Shown: positions 9,904 to 19,231, counted from the stretch's first letter. The stretch: DNA of 64,000 bases from Synechocystis sp. LKSZ1 (GCF_040436315.1 NZ_AP031572.1:2356001-2420000); one strand, 5' to 3'. Notes: a model not told the origin generated them from the letters alone. Program-made: numbers and translations.

Positions 9904-10932
9904 GTGTCTAACCCTATCCAAGATACCTCTACGTCCTCTACGGATTTGCCCTGGTGGAGTCGTCCCATTGAAGGGAAAGGCGGGCTCCTTGATAGTCTAT
10001 TAAACCGGAGTAAGAAGCAGGACATTCCAGAGGCGGTGCTGGCTTTTCGGCAAAAGCAAATGCTGGATATACGGGTTTTTGCAAAAACGGCTGAGGCCAT
10101 TGACTCCGATAAATTTGGCGATGAAGAATTTTTGACCTATGTGAGGATCAAGTATCTTTTGGCAAAGGGCATCGGTGAATTTGCAGGTTTGGGGGAAAGC
10201 GCACAACTCTTACAATTTGCCATTGATGCCAAGGATTTGTTTATTGGCATTGACCAAACAGAACTCCGCTACCGCAGTGTTAAACAGCAGGAGTTTTATC
10301 AGTTTGTAGAAGAACTACTTAGAGAAGAGATTACCGCTCAGGATTTTCGGGCCAAGGTTCTCGAAAAAGCAGAGGATATTATAGCCTTTGTTAAGACCGA
10401 AGAAGGACAGCAAGCCATGCAGGTCTATACCCGCAATCTAGAAAAAGTGTCGGAAAATCCCCTTGGTTTAGAACTCCTTTCCCTCTTTAAAACCTTTCAA
10501 TTGGCCGACTATTCCATTTTAAGAACCATTGCAGACTATATCTTGAATATTGAGATCAAGCATATTTACGACATCCGGGCCTTAATCAGTTTTGTTAATG
10601 CTAATCTCCCTATTTTTGAAAAACTCAGAAATATTATTAAACTGTCTGAAACGCTGGCTACCCCCCAGGCCTACGCGGTGATGGTACAGTATATTGCCCT
10701 TTCCCACCAACATGCGATCTCCTACCTCAAATTTGAGGAGTTAATGAAAGTTCTACGCAAATGGAATCGCTACTATCAAAACCTGCTCCAGGTTGCGACG
10801 GAATATCCCGAAGCGGATTACGCTTGGCCCCAGGAATTTAAAGAACCGATTCCGGGCGAAACGATATACCTCAAATATCAAAAATGGCTGACGGATCCCA
10901 AAACGGGGATGGTCTACTATGACTTTTTCTAA
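9904..10932 (+). CDS. Conserved helical protein of unknown function
   Basis: I do not recognise this 342-residue protein. It starts with GTG, with GAGGTAA about 10 nt upstream. It has no signal peptide, transmembrane segment or nucleotide-binding motif that I can see. Composition is rich in Glu, Lys, Leu and Phe and it looks almost entirely alpha-helical, with an acidic/aromatic tail ending in TGMVYYDFF. The WecG/TagA-type glycosyltransferase gene follows after 15 nt on the same strand, so the two are probably co-transcribed and may act together at the cell envelope; that link is inference. A TTGACA at 9829-9834 could be a -35 element, but no convincing -10 follows it. Confidence 0.75.
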   Translation: MSNPIQDTSTSSTDLPWWSRPIEGKGGLLDSLLNRSKKQDIPEAVLAFRQKQMLDIRVFAKTAEAIDSDKFGDEEFLTYVRIKYLLAKGIGEFAGLGESAQLLQFAIDAKDLFIGIDQTELRYRSVKQQEFYQFVEELLREEITAQDFRAKVLEKAEDIIAFVKTEEGQQAMQVYTRNLEKVSENPLGLELLSLFKTFQLADYSILRTIADYILNIEIKHIYDIRALISFVNANLPIFEKLRNIIKLSETLATPQAYAVMVQYIALSHQHAISYLKFEELMKVLRKWNRYYQNLLQVATEYPEADYAWPQEFKEPIPGETIYLKYQKWLTDPKTGMVYYDFF

Positions 10933-10947
10933 GACTGCCAGAGTATT

Positions 10948-11691
10948 ATGATAAAAAACGATTCTCTGCCGACCAGTTCTGTTTTTGATTTGCCGCTCCA
11001 CCTCTCATCTAACTATTTGGCTTGGTTGGCGCAACGCTTAACCAAGGGAAAAGGCGGCCAGGTCGTCACCCTCAATGCCGAAATGGCCATGCTGGCCCAG
11101 AAAAATCCGCGTATTCATGACATTATTCAGCAAGCAGACCTCATCGTTCCCGATGGAGCCGGCATTATTTTTTATTTACGCTTGCAGGGCCGACGTCAGC
11201 ATCGTTGCCCAGGCATCGAACTTGCGGCGGATCTCATTCATCACAGCGCCCAACAAGCGCAACCCTATCCCATTGCTTTCTATGGCGGCGCGCCGGGAGT
11301 CGCCCTACGGGCGGCAGACTATTGGCAAAGTCAGTATCCCCAGTTGACTATCCTTGCAAACCACGGCTTTCTCTCGGAGCCGGAGCAGGCCCAATGGTGT
11401 CGTACCCTAGCGGAAAAGCAACCTGCCATTATTTTTGTGGCCCTCGGTGTACCCCGTCAAGAATACTGGATTCAAGACCACCGTCACCTCTGTCCCCAGG
11501 CCCTCTGGATGGGGGTCGGGGGGAGTTTTGATGTCTGGTCTGGCGAAAAACAACGGGCCCCCCAATGGTTTTGTGATAACCATCTCGAATGGCTCTACCG
11601 GCTGTATCAAGAGCCTTGGCGTTGGCGGCGGATGCTGGTCTTACCTCGATTTGCCTGGAAAAGCCTATACCATCATTTCCGCAAGGCCTAG
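10948..11691 (+). CDS. WecG/TagA/CpsF family glycosyltransferase
   Basis: A 247-residue GT26-family enzyme. The family transfers a sugar, commonly N-acetylmannosaminuronate or N-acetylmannosamine, onto a lipid-linked N-acetylglucosamine at the inner face of the membrane, early in building a surface polysaccharide or teichoic-acid-like polymer. Supporting features are NAEMAMLAQ near residue 45, the ADLIVPDGAGI block near residue 65, YGGAPGVA near 110, and the family signature ALGVPRQEYWI near 165-175 followed by GVGGSFDVWSG. The length matches the family. It begins 15 nt after the upstream unknown gene. The exact acceptor and sugar cannot be told from sequence. Confidence 0.88.
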   Translation: MIKNDSLPTSSVFDLPLHLSSNYLAWLAQRLTKGKGGQVVTLNAEMAMLAQKNPRIHDIIQQADLIVPDGAGIIFYLRLQGRRQHRCPGIELAADLIHHSAQQAQPYPIAFYGGAPGVALRAADYWQSQYPQLTILANHGFLSEPEQAQWCRTLAEKQPAIIFVALGVPRQEYWIQDHRHLCPQALWMGVGGSFDVWSGEKQRAPQWFCDNHLEWLYRLYQEPWRWRRMLVLPRFAWKSLYHHFRKA

Positions 11692-11723
11692 CTATTGACA
11701 GGCCCCCAGGGCCAAGCTCGCGT

Positions 11724-12362
11724 TTATTGACAGGCTTGCAAAGCCGCCAGGTCAGCCCCGACAATTTTGTCCAGATGACGGGTAATTTTTTCGATGTTCC
11801 AGTCCCACCAGGCAATCTCCAGTAAAGCCGCTATCGTCTCTGAATCAAAGCGCTGACGAATCACCGTCGCAGGATTGCCGCCGACCATCGTGTAGGGAGA
11901 AACATCTTTCGTAACGACGGCTTTTGCGGCCACAATGGCCCCATGGCCAATCTGAACCCCTGGCAAGCAAAGGGCCTCGTAGCCCAGCCAGACATCATGG
12001 CCAATGACCGTATCACCTTTATAGGGATAGGCTTCTGGCGGCGGCGCAAATTGGGCCCAATCCTCACCAAAAATTTCAAAGGGATAGGTAGAAAACCCCG
12101 CCATTTGATGATTAGCGCCATTCATAATAAACTTGACCCCCCGGCCCAGGGCACAGAATTTGCCGATAATCAAGCGATCCCCCACAAAGGGAAAGTGATA
12201 CAAGACATTGCGCTCAAAGTTTTCTGAATCTTCGGGGTCATCATAGTAAGTATAATCCCCAATGATGATGTTGGGATTCTGAATCGTATTTTGAATAAAG
12301 CAGACCTGGGGAAAGCCGGCGAGGGGATGAATCTGACGGTGGCTAGGGTAGGGCATAGGCAA
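11724..12362 (-). CDS. Hexapeptide-repeat O-acetyltransferase, Vat/CatB type
   Basis: A 212-residue left-handed beta-helix acyltransferase. The N-terminal [14 protein letters not shown] and the loop [15 protein letters not shown] are characteristic of the xenobiotic acetyltransferase (Vat, CatB) branch; the histidine of NGANH is the expected catalytic base. Hexapeptide turns follow ([52 protein letters not shown]). Relatives acetylate streptogramins or chloramphenicol, but many chromosomal members have other, unknown substrates, so resistance should not be assumed. It lies 9 nt downstream of the kinase gene at 12372-13901 and is probably co-transcribed with it. Confidence 0.85.
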   Translation of the reverse strand: MPMPYPSHRQIHPLAGFPQVCFIQNTIQNPNIIIGDYTYYDDPEDSENFERNVLYHFPFVGDRLIIGKFCALGRGVKFIMNGANHQMAGFSTYPFEIFGEDWAQFAPPPEAYPYKGDTVIGHDVWLGYEALCLPGVQIGHGAIVAAKAVVTKDVSPYTMVGGNPATVIRQRFDSETIAALLEIAWWDWNIEKITRHLDKIVGADLAALQACQ

Positions 12363-12371
12363 AGATAGAGA

Positions 12372-13901
12372 TTAAACCAATGGGAGAGTATCCGGCAGGC
12401 CCTGTTCTGTATCGACAAACGTCACCAGGGCCAACTCGTCGGCAGAGAAAGTCTCCTGCTCCCGTTGTTGTTGGGCCAGTAGGTCGGCGGTAGCGTCGGA
12501 AATATCATGCTTACGTTCTAGTAGACGGGCCTGGAGCGTGTTTAAACTGGCCTGGCAGTAGATAATCCGCAGGGGAATTTGCTGAGCTTGAGCGGCGGTG
12601 ATCACCGTTTGGCGTTGGTCTCGGCACGGGTAGCGGGCATCGAGAATGACCGTGAACCCCTGGGAGGACAAGGAAAGCCCGAGGGCCAACAAACGGTCGT
12701 AGGTCTGGGTCGTCATTTCCGGGCGATAAAGGTCTACGTTTCCCCGCTGGTGGAGGGGGATGCCGGCCAACTGCTTGCGGACTGCATCAGAACGGAGGTG
12801 AATAGCCTTAAGTTGGGCCGCTAAGCGACGGGCCAGCCTGGTTTTGCCTGAACCCGATAGGCCAGACATGATCAAAATTTGGCCCAATTGAGGTTGAGTG
12901 TATTTCCAGGCCAAGTGGTAATAGGCTTGAGCAATAGCGAGGGCGTCTTGTTTGTCCTGCTCGGCAATATCCGGGTCATCCAGGAGCATAGAAGTCACCT
13001 TGGCGCGGACGTAGGCCTGACGGGAGAGATAAAAGGGTAAAACTTGTACACCCTCCCAATCCCCTGTCTGTTCCAGGTAGGTATTTAAAAATAAATTGCC
13101 CCAATCCGGTCGGCCCTTAGCTGTAAGGTCCATGACGGTGAAGGCAATATCGTACATGACATCCACAAAGCGGAAAGGTTCATTAAATTCGATACGGTCA
13201 AAGAGCTGAATTTGCCGATGCCAGTAACAAATATTTTTGAGATGTAAATCCCCGTGGCATTCGCGGATTTTGCCCTGGGCCTGACGCTCTTGAAAGAGGT
13301 CTTTTTTTTCGGTTAGAAACCGGTTGGTAAACTGTCGGGTCTGGTCGTACTGGGTTTGGGTCTGGGCCAAGCCAATATATTTCTCGGTCGTAGTGTAGTT
13401 ATCCTCAATGGACTGGCGAATGACTGCAATGGAACCAAATTGACTAATATACTCGCCTGTCCGAGCTTGTTGGTGAAAATCCGCTACCTTTCGTCCTAGT
13501 TCCTGAATTTGCTCCGGGGTCAACTGGCCCTGTTCAAACAAATGAATAAGCAGACAATCCTGGGGAAATTGATGCATTTTCAAGGTGTATTCCACCACGG
13601 CCTGTGGGTTAGCGAGCAGAAATTTTTCTCCCACTTGACTAATGGCCATGACTTCGACATAAATATCAGGCGCTACGGGTTGATTGAGGGCCAATTCCTG
13701 ATGCAAAAAATAATGTCTTTTTTCTAGCGTCGAAAAATCCAAAAAGCCAAAATTGACGGCTTTCTTTAACTTGTAGGCAAACTTCCCGGTCAAAACCACC
13801 ACCGAGCAATGGGTCTGGAGAATTTGAATTGGCTCCGTCACCGGATGATCGTAGAAATCCGGGCGCTGCATGGCTTGTAGTAGGAGAGAGCCAGTTGTCA
13901 T
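12372..13901 (-). CDS. Two-domain kinase: aminoglycoside-phosphotransferase-like plus P-loop kinase
   Basis: A 509-residue fusion. Residues about 1-330 resemble the APH/protein-kinase-like fold: a VVLTGKFAYKLKKAV lysine region, then the catalytic-loop pattern CHGDLHLKNICYW followed by FDRIEFNEPFRFVDVMYDIAF, where H-G-D-L-H..N and the following D match phosphotransferase active sites. Residues about 340-509 form a P-loop kinase (MSGLSGSGKTRLARRLA) with a later VILDARYP segment. This architecture is common in bacteria (AAA family ATPase with APH-like N-terminus); the substrate is unknown. The ATG at 13899-13901 starts 30 nt from the end of the SHOCT gene, so three minus-strand genes form a probable operon. 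Confidence 0.82.
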   Translation of the reverse strand: MTTGSLLLQAMQRPDFYDHPVTEPIQILQTHCSVVVLTGKFAYKLKKAVNFGFLDFSTLEKRHYFLHQELALNQPVAPDIYVEVMAISQVGEKFLLANPQAVVEYTLKMHQFPQDCLLIHLFEQGQLTPEQIQELGRKVADFHQQARTGEYISQFGSIAVIRQSIEDNYTTTEKYIGLAQTQTQYDQTRQFTNRFLTEKKDLFQERQAQGKIRECHGDLHLKNICYWHRQIQLFDRIEFNEPFRFVDVMYDIAFTVMDLTAKGRPDWGNLFLNTYLEQTGDWEGVQVLPFYLSRQAYVRAKVTSMLLDDPDIAEQDKQDALAIAQAYYHLAWKYTQPQLGQILIMSGLSGSGKTRLARRLAAQLKAIHLRSDAVRKQLAGIPLHQRGNVDLYRPEMTTQTYDRLLALGLSLSSQGFTVILDARYPCRDQRQTVITAAQAQQIPLRIIYCQASLNTLQARLLERKHDISDATADLLAQQQREQETFSADELALVTFVDTEQGLPDTLPLV

Positions 13902-13931
13902 TATGGGTGGAAAAAAGGGGGTGTTGGGCCC

Positions 13932-14495
13932 CTAGAGTCGGGCGAGGAGTTCTTGCTTCTTGGACTGGAACTCTTCCTCCGTGAGAATTCCCCGGTCTTT
14001 TAATTGACCGAGTTTTTCCAAGGCTTGATAAATATCCGCCGCATCATCGCCCTTTTCGTTCTCTAGGTCTGAGACATAACTTTTACCTTTTTCAAAGGCC
14101 GAGTCGTAGGCACTTTTCACGGCATCATCGACAATATTATTGAGGTTACCCCCACTGGCAAAATGACTGACGGCTACCTGGCCTACGGCGTAGGTCGAAG
14201 CCCCGGAGGTAATGGCCATGGAGGCTCCCCCTAAAATGGAACCAAAACCAGGGATGGCTTTAATAAAGCTGGCCCCGAGACTTGCCAAGGTTGTACCCGT
14301 TAAAGCCGAAACGAAGGCTTTGCCCGTACTGCGAGAGTAGTTGACGTTGTAGAGATGGGCGAGTTGTTGTAACATCTCCAGTTGGATAGCGGTCACCGCC
14401 GCAAAATCGACCAGGGGAATCGGGATCAAGCCTCCCCCCATGGCCCAAAGTACATGGGAGCGAATAATAGCCTCGGCTTGGGTTGATTTGCTCAT
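13932..14495 (-). CDS. DUF697-like membrane-associated protein with SHOCT tail
   Basis: A 187-residue protein. The first 115 residues show the DUF697/YcjF pattern: AIIRSHVLWAMGGGLIPIP, then VDFAAVTAIQLEMLQQLAHLY, then a glycine- and alanine-rich hydrophobic helix pair (FIKAIPGFGSILGGASMAIT). The last 30 residues are a SHOCT domain (LGQLKDRGILTEEEFQSKK), a short helical motif frequent at the ends of membrane-associated bacterial proteins. DUF697 often accompanies GTPases, but none is adjacent here. Function unknown; the first gene of the minus-strand trio. Confidence 0.82.
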   Translation of the reverse strand: MSKSTQAEAIIRSHVLWAMGGGLIPIPLVDFAAVTAIQLEMLQQLAHLYNVNYSRSTGKAFVSALTGTTLASLGASFIKAIPGFGSILGGASMAITSGASTYAVGQVAVSHFASGGNLNNIVDDAVKSAYDSAFEKGKSYVSDLENEKGDDAADIYQALEKLGQLKDRGILTEEEFQSKKQELLARL

Positions 14496-14683
14496 GGTGT
14501 TACCTGCTGGGAAGAGAAAATGGGCTTATCTCGGCTTTATTCTAGACAAATTCCTGAGTAACGGAGAGAGATACTCAAAATTTCTCGATCTCATCAAATC
14601 TTACTCAGGGTAATTACCTAGATTAACGAAAGAGTGTTACCTTATGGCACGAGAGATTCTCGCATGGATGCTTCTAGATAGTG

Positions 14684-16828
14684 ATGGTAGAGCCAATCTT
14701 GCCTAATTTTTGTTGCGTGGCCAAGGGCCTAGAGGAGACGGCAATACCTGAGATAGATCCCCGCCTTGAACAGGCCCTCAGTAGTTTTCCTGGCCAAACC
14801 CTGACATTGCCAATGGGGAGTTATGTTCTAGCATCTCGTCCCAATTTATACGGCACCCTTAGTCGTGAGCGGGTTTTGGCAGAATGTATGACTTATCTCC
14901 GTCAGGCCCTTGACCATTTGGGGCTTTCTTCACCACCACGTTTACTGTTAGTACTGCCCGACAAAACCCGAACGAATATCGCTGCCCATCTCCTTTTAGA
15001 CGTAGTTTTGAGTTTGCAGACGGAATGTCCAGGCCTACAATTTACAGTGCTCTTTGGCCTGGGAACTCATCCACCGATGACGGAGCAGGACCTCGAACAA
15101 TGGCTAGAGCCCCAGCGGTACCACCAGCTAAAAATACGAGGGATTAGCCTGCGGCAACAAACGACTCTGGCCCCCCTCCAGCCCCAAGCCACGGTTGAAG
15201 TCAGAGAATTTCCTGAAATGTCTGCTAGTAGTTTTTCGGCTCTCCATCAGGCTATCACTCAACTCCAGGGCCATTTGACGGCGATGACCTCTCCAGGTGA
15301 ACCGCTAACCTTGGAACGTTACTTGGAACGAGAACAGGCCCTTAAGGAAACAACTCCTTTCCAGACAGCCTCTACTGGCCCGGAAAACCCGCCGGCTAGT
15401 ACTGTTCCCCTAGCAACGGCGGCTCAGCAAGGCTTCTCTCTCTCTCTCCCCCTGGAACTCTGGCAACACCATTTAACCCTGGTGGCGGGGGACACGGAGT
15501 TACATCCCTACGAAGTTCGGGGTGGCAGTGGTGGTATCCACAAAATGTTGGCAGTTGGCTTGGCGGATCTACAAACCATTAGACGAACCCATAGCACTCG
15601 CATTTTATTAGATGCAACCTCTCCTACGGCTGAGGCCAACAATGCCTTTGTCCGGAGTTTAGACCATATTATTGCCGACCTCTACCAAGACCTCCTGCAT
15701 CGTCCCGATAGTCTAGCTTGCACTATTCCTCTGGGTCTTTCCATTGCCTCCCTACAACCAGGCTGTATTAATGGTCTATGGCTAGGCCAAGCAGAACCCG
15801 CTCGACAGCAATTGACCCGTATCGTTCGGCACAGTAATACCGTTAGGCTATCCCAGGCGACCCATTTAGTAATTGGTGATGCGGATCGCAAAAAAGGAAC
15901 AGATATTTTGGCTGGGGCCCGGGCCCTGCAAACCCTCTGTGAGGAGGACCGGGGGGATAATGTGTTGTTAGCTGATAGTCCCCGTCAGCGGGTTGCCTTA
16001 CTGTTTAATCCCTGTCTGGAGACTCGCAACCATGGCGGCATTGGTAATCTAGGCACGAAAAAACAACTTGATGTGCTAGGGCAATTAGTTCATGAATGCC
16101 AGGGCATTCTCCAGGCCCAACTATCCGCTGTAGAAACCTTTGACCAGGCCTTGACCCTGGTGCAGGCCCGACGTCGTCAAATTTTAACGGCCTGGACGCA
16201 TCATTTACTCTTGGTGAGTGACTTCCCAGATTTTCTTGATTTGCTAAAGACCTTAATCAGAATGTTAAGACAATTGGCAAGTATTAATTTTGATCCCCAA
16301 AAAATTGGGGAATATCTACAAAGCAGTCTGAGTAATTATGCCAATCATTACAGTGATGAAGGGAGGATGATTCATCAACTACAAGCCGCTTACCTTAGCC
16401 AGCCAGACCTCGAAGCCCTTTTCTATCAAGTGAGTAACCTCCAGCAAGCTTACACAAAGATGGAAGGGTTAGGGGAAGGGGGACAAAGGGCCCTACGATT
16501 GCTGAAGATTTTGCAAAATTTTGAGACGTTTCTCCTTGCCACAGATAACGTCATGGTCTTGAACTACCTAGAAGCATTAGATCCCGACTTGGCCCCTTGT
16601 CTGCCAGCTCCTTTAGGTTCAGGCTTAATCAATCAAGGTCTCCGGTTTGGCCTACTGGGGATAACCGGCATTGATCTTACGCGACATGCTTGCCAACAGG
16701 CCCTCGATAAGGCTATTGATTATATAGAATTCTATAATTCCCAATCTAAAAACTATCAAATTACTTTTCTTCCTAAGCCTTTAATTATCAAAAATCCCCA
16801 AACAGAATCTTCTGACCTCAGGAAATAA
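14684..16828 (+). CDS. LarA-like (DUF2088) protein with long C-terminal extension
   Basis: The N-terminal ~450 residues resemble nickel-pincer lactate racemase LarA: LPDKTRTN for the Rossmann-like D-x-T-R motif, FGLGTHPPMTEQDL for the ALG-x-H-R-x-M-T motif, ELHPYEVRGGSGGIHKM for the second histidine and glycine loop, then ASLQPGCINGLWLGQAEPA and HATHLVIGDADRKKG-like strands. The first histidine and the second region are retained, so racemase or epimerase chemistry on a 2-hydroxy acid is possible but not shown. Residues about 470-715 are a helical extension absent from typical LarA (~425 residues) and unknown to me. GTG at 14681 or ATG at 14684 could be the start; no clear Shine-Dalgarno decides. 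An AEC transporter gene follows after 10 nt. A short hairpin (CGAGA-GAT-TCTCG) lies about 25 nt upstream. Confidence 0.72.
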   Translation: MVEPILPNFCCVAKGLEETAIPEIDPRLEQALSSFPGQTLTLPMGSYVLASRPNLYGTLSRERVLAECMTYLRQALDHLGLSSPPRLLLVLPDKTRTNIAAHLLLDVVLSLQTECPGLQFTVLFGLGTHPPMTEQDLEQWLEPQRYHQLKIRGISLRQQTTLAPLQPQATVEVREFPEMSASSFSALHQAITQLQGHLTAMTSPGEPLTLERYLEREQALKETTPFQTASTGPENPPASTVPLATAAQQGFSLSLPLELWQHHLTLVAGDTELHPYEVRGGSGGIHKMLAVGLADLQTIRRTHSTRILLDATSPTAEANNAFVRSLDHIIADLYQDLLHRPDSLACTIPLGLSIASLQPGCINGLWLGQAEPARQQLTRIVRHSNTVRLSQATHLVIGDADRKKGTDILAGARALQTLCEEDRGDNVLLADSPRQRVALLFNPCLETRNHGGIGNLGTKKQLDVLGQLVHECQGILQAQLSAVETFDQALTLVQARRRQILTAWTHHLLLVSDFPDFLDLLKTLIRMLRQLASINFDPQKIGEYLQSSLSNYANHYSDEGRMIHQLQAAYLSQPDLEALFYQVSNLQQAYTKMEGLGEGGQRALRLLKILQNFETFLLATDNVMVLNYLEALDPDLAPCLPAPLGSGLINQGLRFGLLGITGIDLTRHACQQALDKAIDYIEFYNSQSKNYQITFLPKPLIIKNPQTESSDLRK

Positions 16829-16838
16829 ATCATCAACT

Positions 16839-17930
16839 ATGAATCCTTTTTTAAATCTATTTCTAAGGCTTTATCTTCCCATTGGCAGTGCCTGGGGCAT
16901 CGGTTTTTTATTCAGCTTTCTGCTCCAGCGGGATTGGATTGCTAGACGCTTTGGCCCTGCTTGGTACCGCACAATTCCTGCCTACCTCGGTAAATTCCTG
17001 TTTTTAGTGGGGGTTCCCTTCAGTGTGGTTAATTTTATCCGCAGGGCCAACTGGACTGGTGCCATCTGGCTTGCGCCAGTGGTGGCTTGGGGGGCCATTC
17101 TTTTGGCCTGGTTCTGTAGTTGGCTCTGGCTCAGAGCCTTGCCCCATCAACCGGCCCTCAAAACCCGCAGTAGTTTTACGTTAAGCAGTATGGTGGGCAA
17201 TACGGGCTATCTTGGCTTTCCAGTGACCTTGTTATTGCCCCAATTGGGCCCAGATTATTTCGGTTGGGCTTTGCTCTACGACGTGCCAGGAACATTCTTT
17301 GGGGCCTATGGCCTTGGCTTTATTTTGGCGGCTCAGACCTATTTTCGGAGCAAATCGCAATCAGCGATAGCAGAGGAGGAGTCGGTGCGGTCGGAGGAAC
17401 TGATGGGAGAGGAGCCATTTGAGAAAATTCCTTTTTCCCCGAATCAGTCCCAAATCTCTCTAAAAAGTCTCCAATTTTGGCAAAAAATAGTCAAGGAGTT
17501 ACTCAAAAACCCTAGTCTTTTGGCCTTTTTTGTTGGATTGGCCCTGCGGGGGGTCGCTTTTCCTGAGTGGTTGGATGGAACGCTGAACGGGTTTGCTTGG
17601 GGAGTCATTATGCTTTCCCTAGTACTCATGGGTATGCGGTTACAGCAGTTGGATTCTTGGCGAAATCTTCCCCTGGCCCTGGGAGCTGTAAGCATCAAAA
17701 TGTTTTTAGTGCCTCTGATCATTGCTATGCTCCTTACCAGCTTGGGCATGGAAGGCCCGCCGAGACTAGTCTTGATTCTGCAATCGGCAATGCCCTGTGC
17801 CTTTGCCACCCTTGTGTTGACAGAGGCCTACGACCTAGACCGGGATCTCGTGGTGACGGCTCTTGGTATGAGTTCCCTGGCCTTAGGGCCACTCCTGCCG
17901 TTGTGGCTTTGGGGCTTTGCCACTTGGTAG
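16839..17930 (+). CDS. AEC family transporter (auxin efflux carrier type)
   Basis: A 363-residue integral membrane protein with about eight to ten hydrophobic segments in two halves, separated by an acidic cytoplasmic loop at residues 170-210. Family hallmarks are the mid-N-terminal SSMVGNTGYLGFPV and the C-terminal QSAMPCAFATLVLTEAYDLD. Bacterial AEC members move malonate, malate or other organic acids. It starts 10 nt after the LarA-like gene, so co-transcription and a shared organic-acid substrate are reasonable inferences. Its tail is convergent with the PBP4 gene. Confidence 0.88.
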   Translation: MNPFLNLFLRLYLPIGSAWGIGFLFSFLLQRDWIARRFGPAWYRTIPAYLGKFLFLVGVPFSVVNFIRRANWTGAIWLAPVVAWGAILLAWFCSWLWLRALPHQPALKTRSSFTLSSMVGNTGYLGFPVTLLLPQLGPDYFGWALLYDVPGTFFGAYGLGFILAAQTYFRSKSQSAIAEEESVRSEELMGEEPFEKIPFSPNQSQISLKSLQFWQKIVKELLKNPSLLAFFVGLALRGVAFPEWLDGTLNGFAWGVIMLSLVLMGMRLQQLDSWRNLPLALGAVSIKMFLVPLIIAMLLTSLGMEGPPRLVLILQSAMPCAFATLVLTEAYDLDRDLVVTALGMSSLALGPLLPLWLWGFATW

Positions 17931-17939
17931 CCGCGACAT

Positions 17940-19214
17940 CTAGGGGATGAGTGTCCGATCAGGGGATCCTAAGCTCACCTGATCCGTTGGGCCGGGATTC
18001 AAATCCGTCGCCAAAATATGCCAATGCTCGGCCAAGCGCTGGAGCAAGCGATCCTGCTCGGCCCGGAGACGGTCAAAATGGGGCCCACCATTAATCACGG
18101 TAAACCAGACAATGCCCCGCTCTTGGGTAGGAATGATGCCCGCAAGGGCACTGACTTGATTAAGAGTTCCGGTTTTTACTATCAGGCCGGGCGGTAGGGC
18201 ACGCCATTCCAGGGTTCCTTTGTGGTTACGGCCCATCACGGGAAACAGATCCGCTAAGGTTAGGCCCTGGGGTTTTAGTAGGCCTTGCAGGGCCTGGTAA
18301 AGTTGTGTGACAGCCCTGGGGGAGAGACGATTCTCCACCGCTAGGCCCGAACCATTTTTGAGCTGGATTTCCCCAGGGGCAATCTTGGCCAAGCGACTGG
18401 CCTCCTGGGCGACGACAGCCGCACCACCTAGCGACTGGGCCAGTATTTCCGCAATATCATTGTTGCTGTAGATATTCATCTGTTTGACAATCTGGGCCAA
18501 GCTCAGGGATTGCCGACGCAGGAGGGGTTGGGCTTCGGCTGGTAACTGGGCCTGGGTCAAAACCTGGCCCTCTAGGGTGACATCGGGTTTTGGCGTTCCT
18601 GCCGGCAGGTTAGCGTATTGTTTTTTGATCAGAGGCGACCAGCGTTGGGCCTGGAGGGCCTGTTGAAATAGGGCCCCGGCAATCTGGGGATCGGTTTTAA
18701 AATTCATGGCAAAATTGCCTGTAATGACTAAATTTCCCCTGATTTGCTTAATTCCTTGGCGATTGAGGGCGTTACCAACAGCAATCGCTTCTTCCCAAAC
18801 AAACAATGGGTCAAAGCCTCCCTGGATGATCAAATCTCCCTGCAGCACCCCGGCCACGACCGGCCCTGTGCTATAAAAACGGGTCTCGAAACGGTGCTCA
18901 GGCCCCCAGCGGTTAATCACAGCAAGGCTGGTGGCAATCTTGGTCAGGGAGGCGGCAGAAATGGCAACCGCTTCCTGGTTGTGAGCCAGATAAGCCCATT
19001 CACTCTGGAACCAAATCCCCTGGCGTTGACGGTCGTAGCCCTTGGCTTCTAGGCGGTCGAGGTAGTCTTCAATCAAGTTGGTAACGACGGGATCGGTCTC
19101 GGTCGGTAGATCAAAAAGTTTAGCTTCCTGCCACTGGATCGCCGTACCGGAGAGAGGGGCCGGGGAGGCAAACCAGAAAAAAAAGCCGAGCAGGGAAGGA
19201 AGGAGCGTAAACAT
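17940..19214 (-). CDS. dacB: D-alanyl-D-alanine carboxypeptidase/endopeptidase, PBP4 (S13) family
   Basis: A penicillin-binding protein of class C that trims peptidoglycan peptides in the periplasm. It has the three active-site motifs of serine DD-peptidases: S-x-x-K in SAASLTKIATS, S-x-N in YSNNDIAEIL, and K-T-G in IVKTGTLNQVSALAG. I start at the ATG ending at 19214, which gives a signal peptide (MFTLLPSLLGFFFWFASP); an upstream start at 19274 would overlap ruvA and add 20 residues before the signal. Length (424) suits the family. It lies 17 nt downstream of ruvA on the same strand. Confidence 0.88.
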   Translation of the reverse strand: MFTLLPSLLGFFFWFASPAPLSGTAIQWQEAKLFDLPTETDPVVTNLIEDYLDRLEAKGYDRQRQGIWFQSEWAYLAHNQEAVAISAASLTKIATSLAVINRWGPEHRFETRFYSTGPVVAGVLQGDLIIQGGFDPLFVWEEAIAVGNALNRQGIKQIRGNLVITGNFAMNFKTDPQIAGALFQQALQAQRWSPLIKKQYANLPAGTPKPDVTLEGQVLTQAQLPAEAQPLLRRQSLSLAQIVKQMNIYSNNDIAEILAQSLGGAAVVAQEASRLAKIAPGEIQLKNGSGLAVENRLSPRAVTQLYQALQGLLKPQGLTLADLFPVMGRNHKGTLEWRALPPGLIVKTGTLNQVSALAGIIPTQERGIVWFTVINGGPHFDRLRAEQDRLLQRLAEHWHILATDLNPGPTDQVSLGSPDRTLIP

Positions 19215-19231
19215 CGGCAAGCAGAGGCGCG

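Noticed and set aside
11692-11723. Promoter-like TTGACA just after the glycosyltransferase gene
   Set aside because: No -10 at the right distance and the next gene is on the other strand, converging here.
17990-18012. GGGATTCAAATCC, which resembles a tRNA T-arm
   Set aside because: It lies in the coding sequence of the PBP4 gene and there is no acceptor stem or anticodon arm at the right distance.
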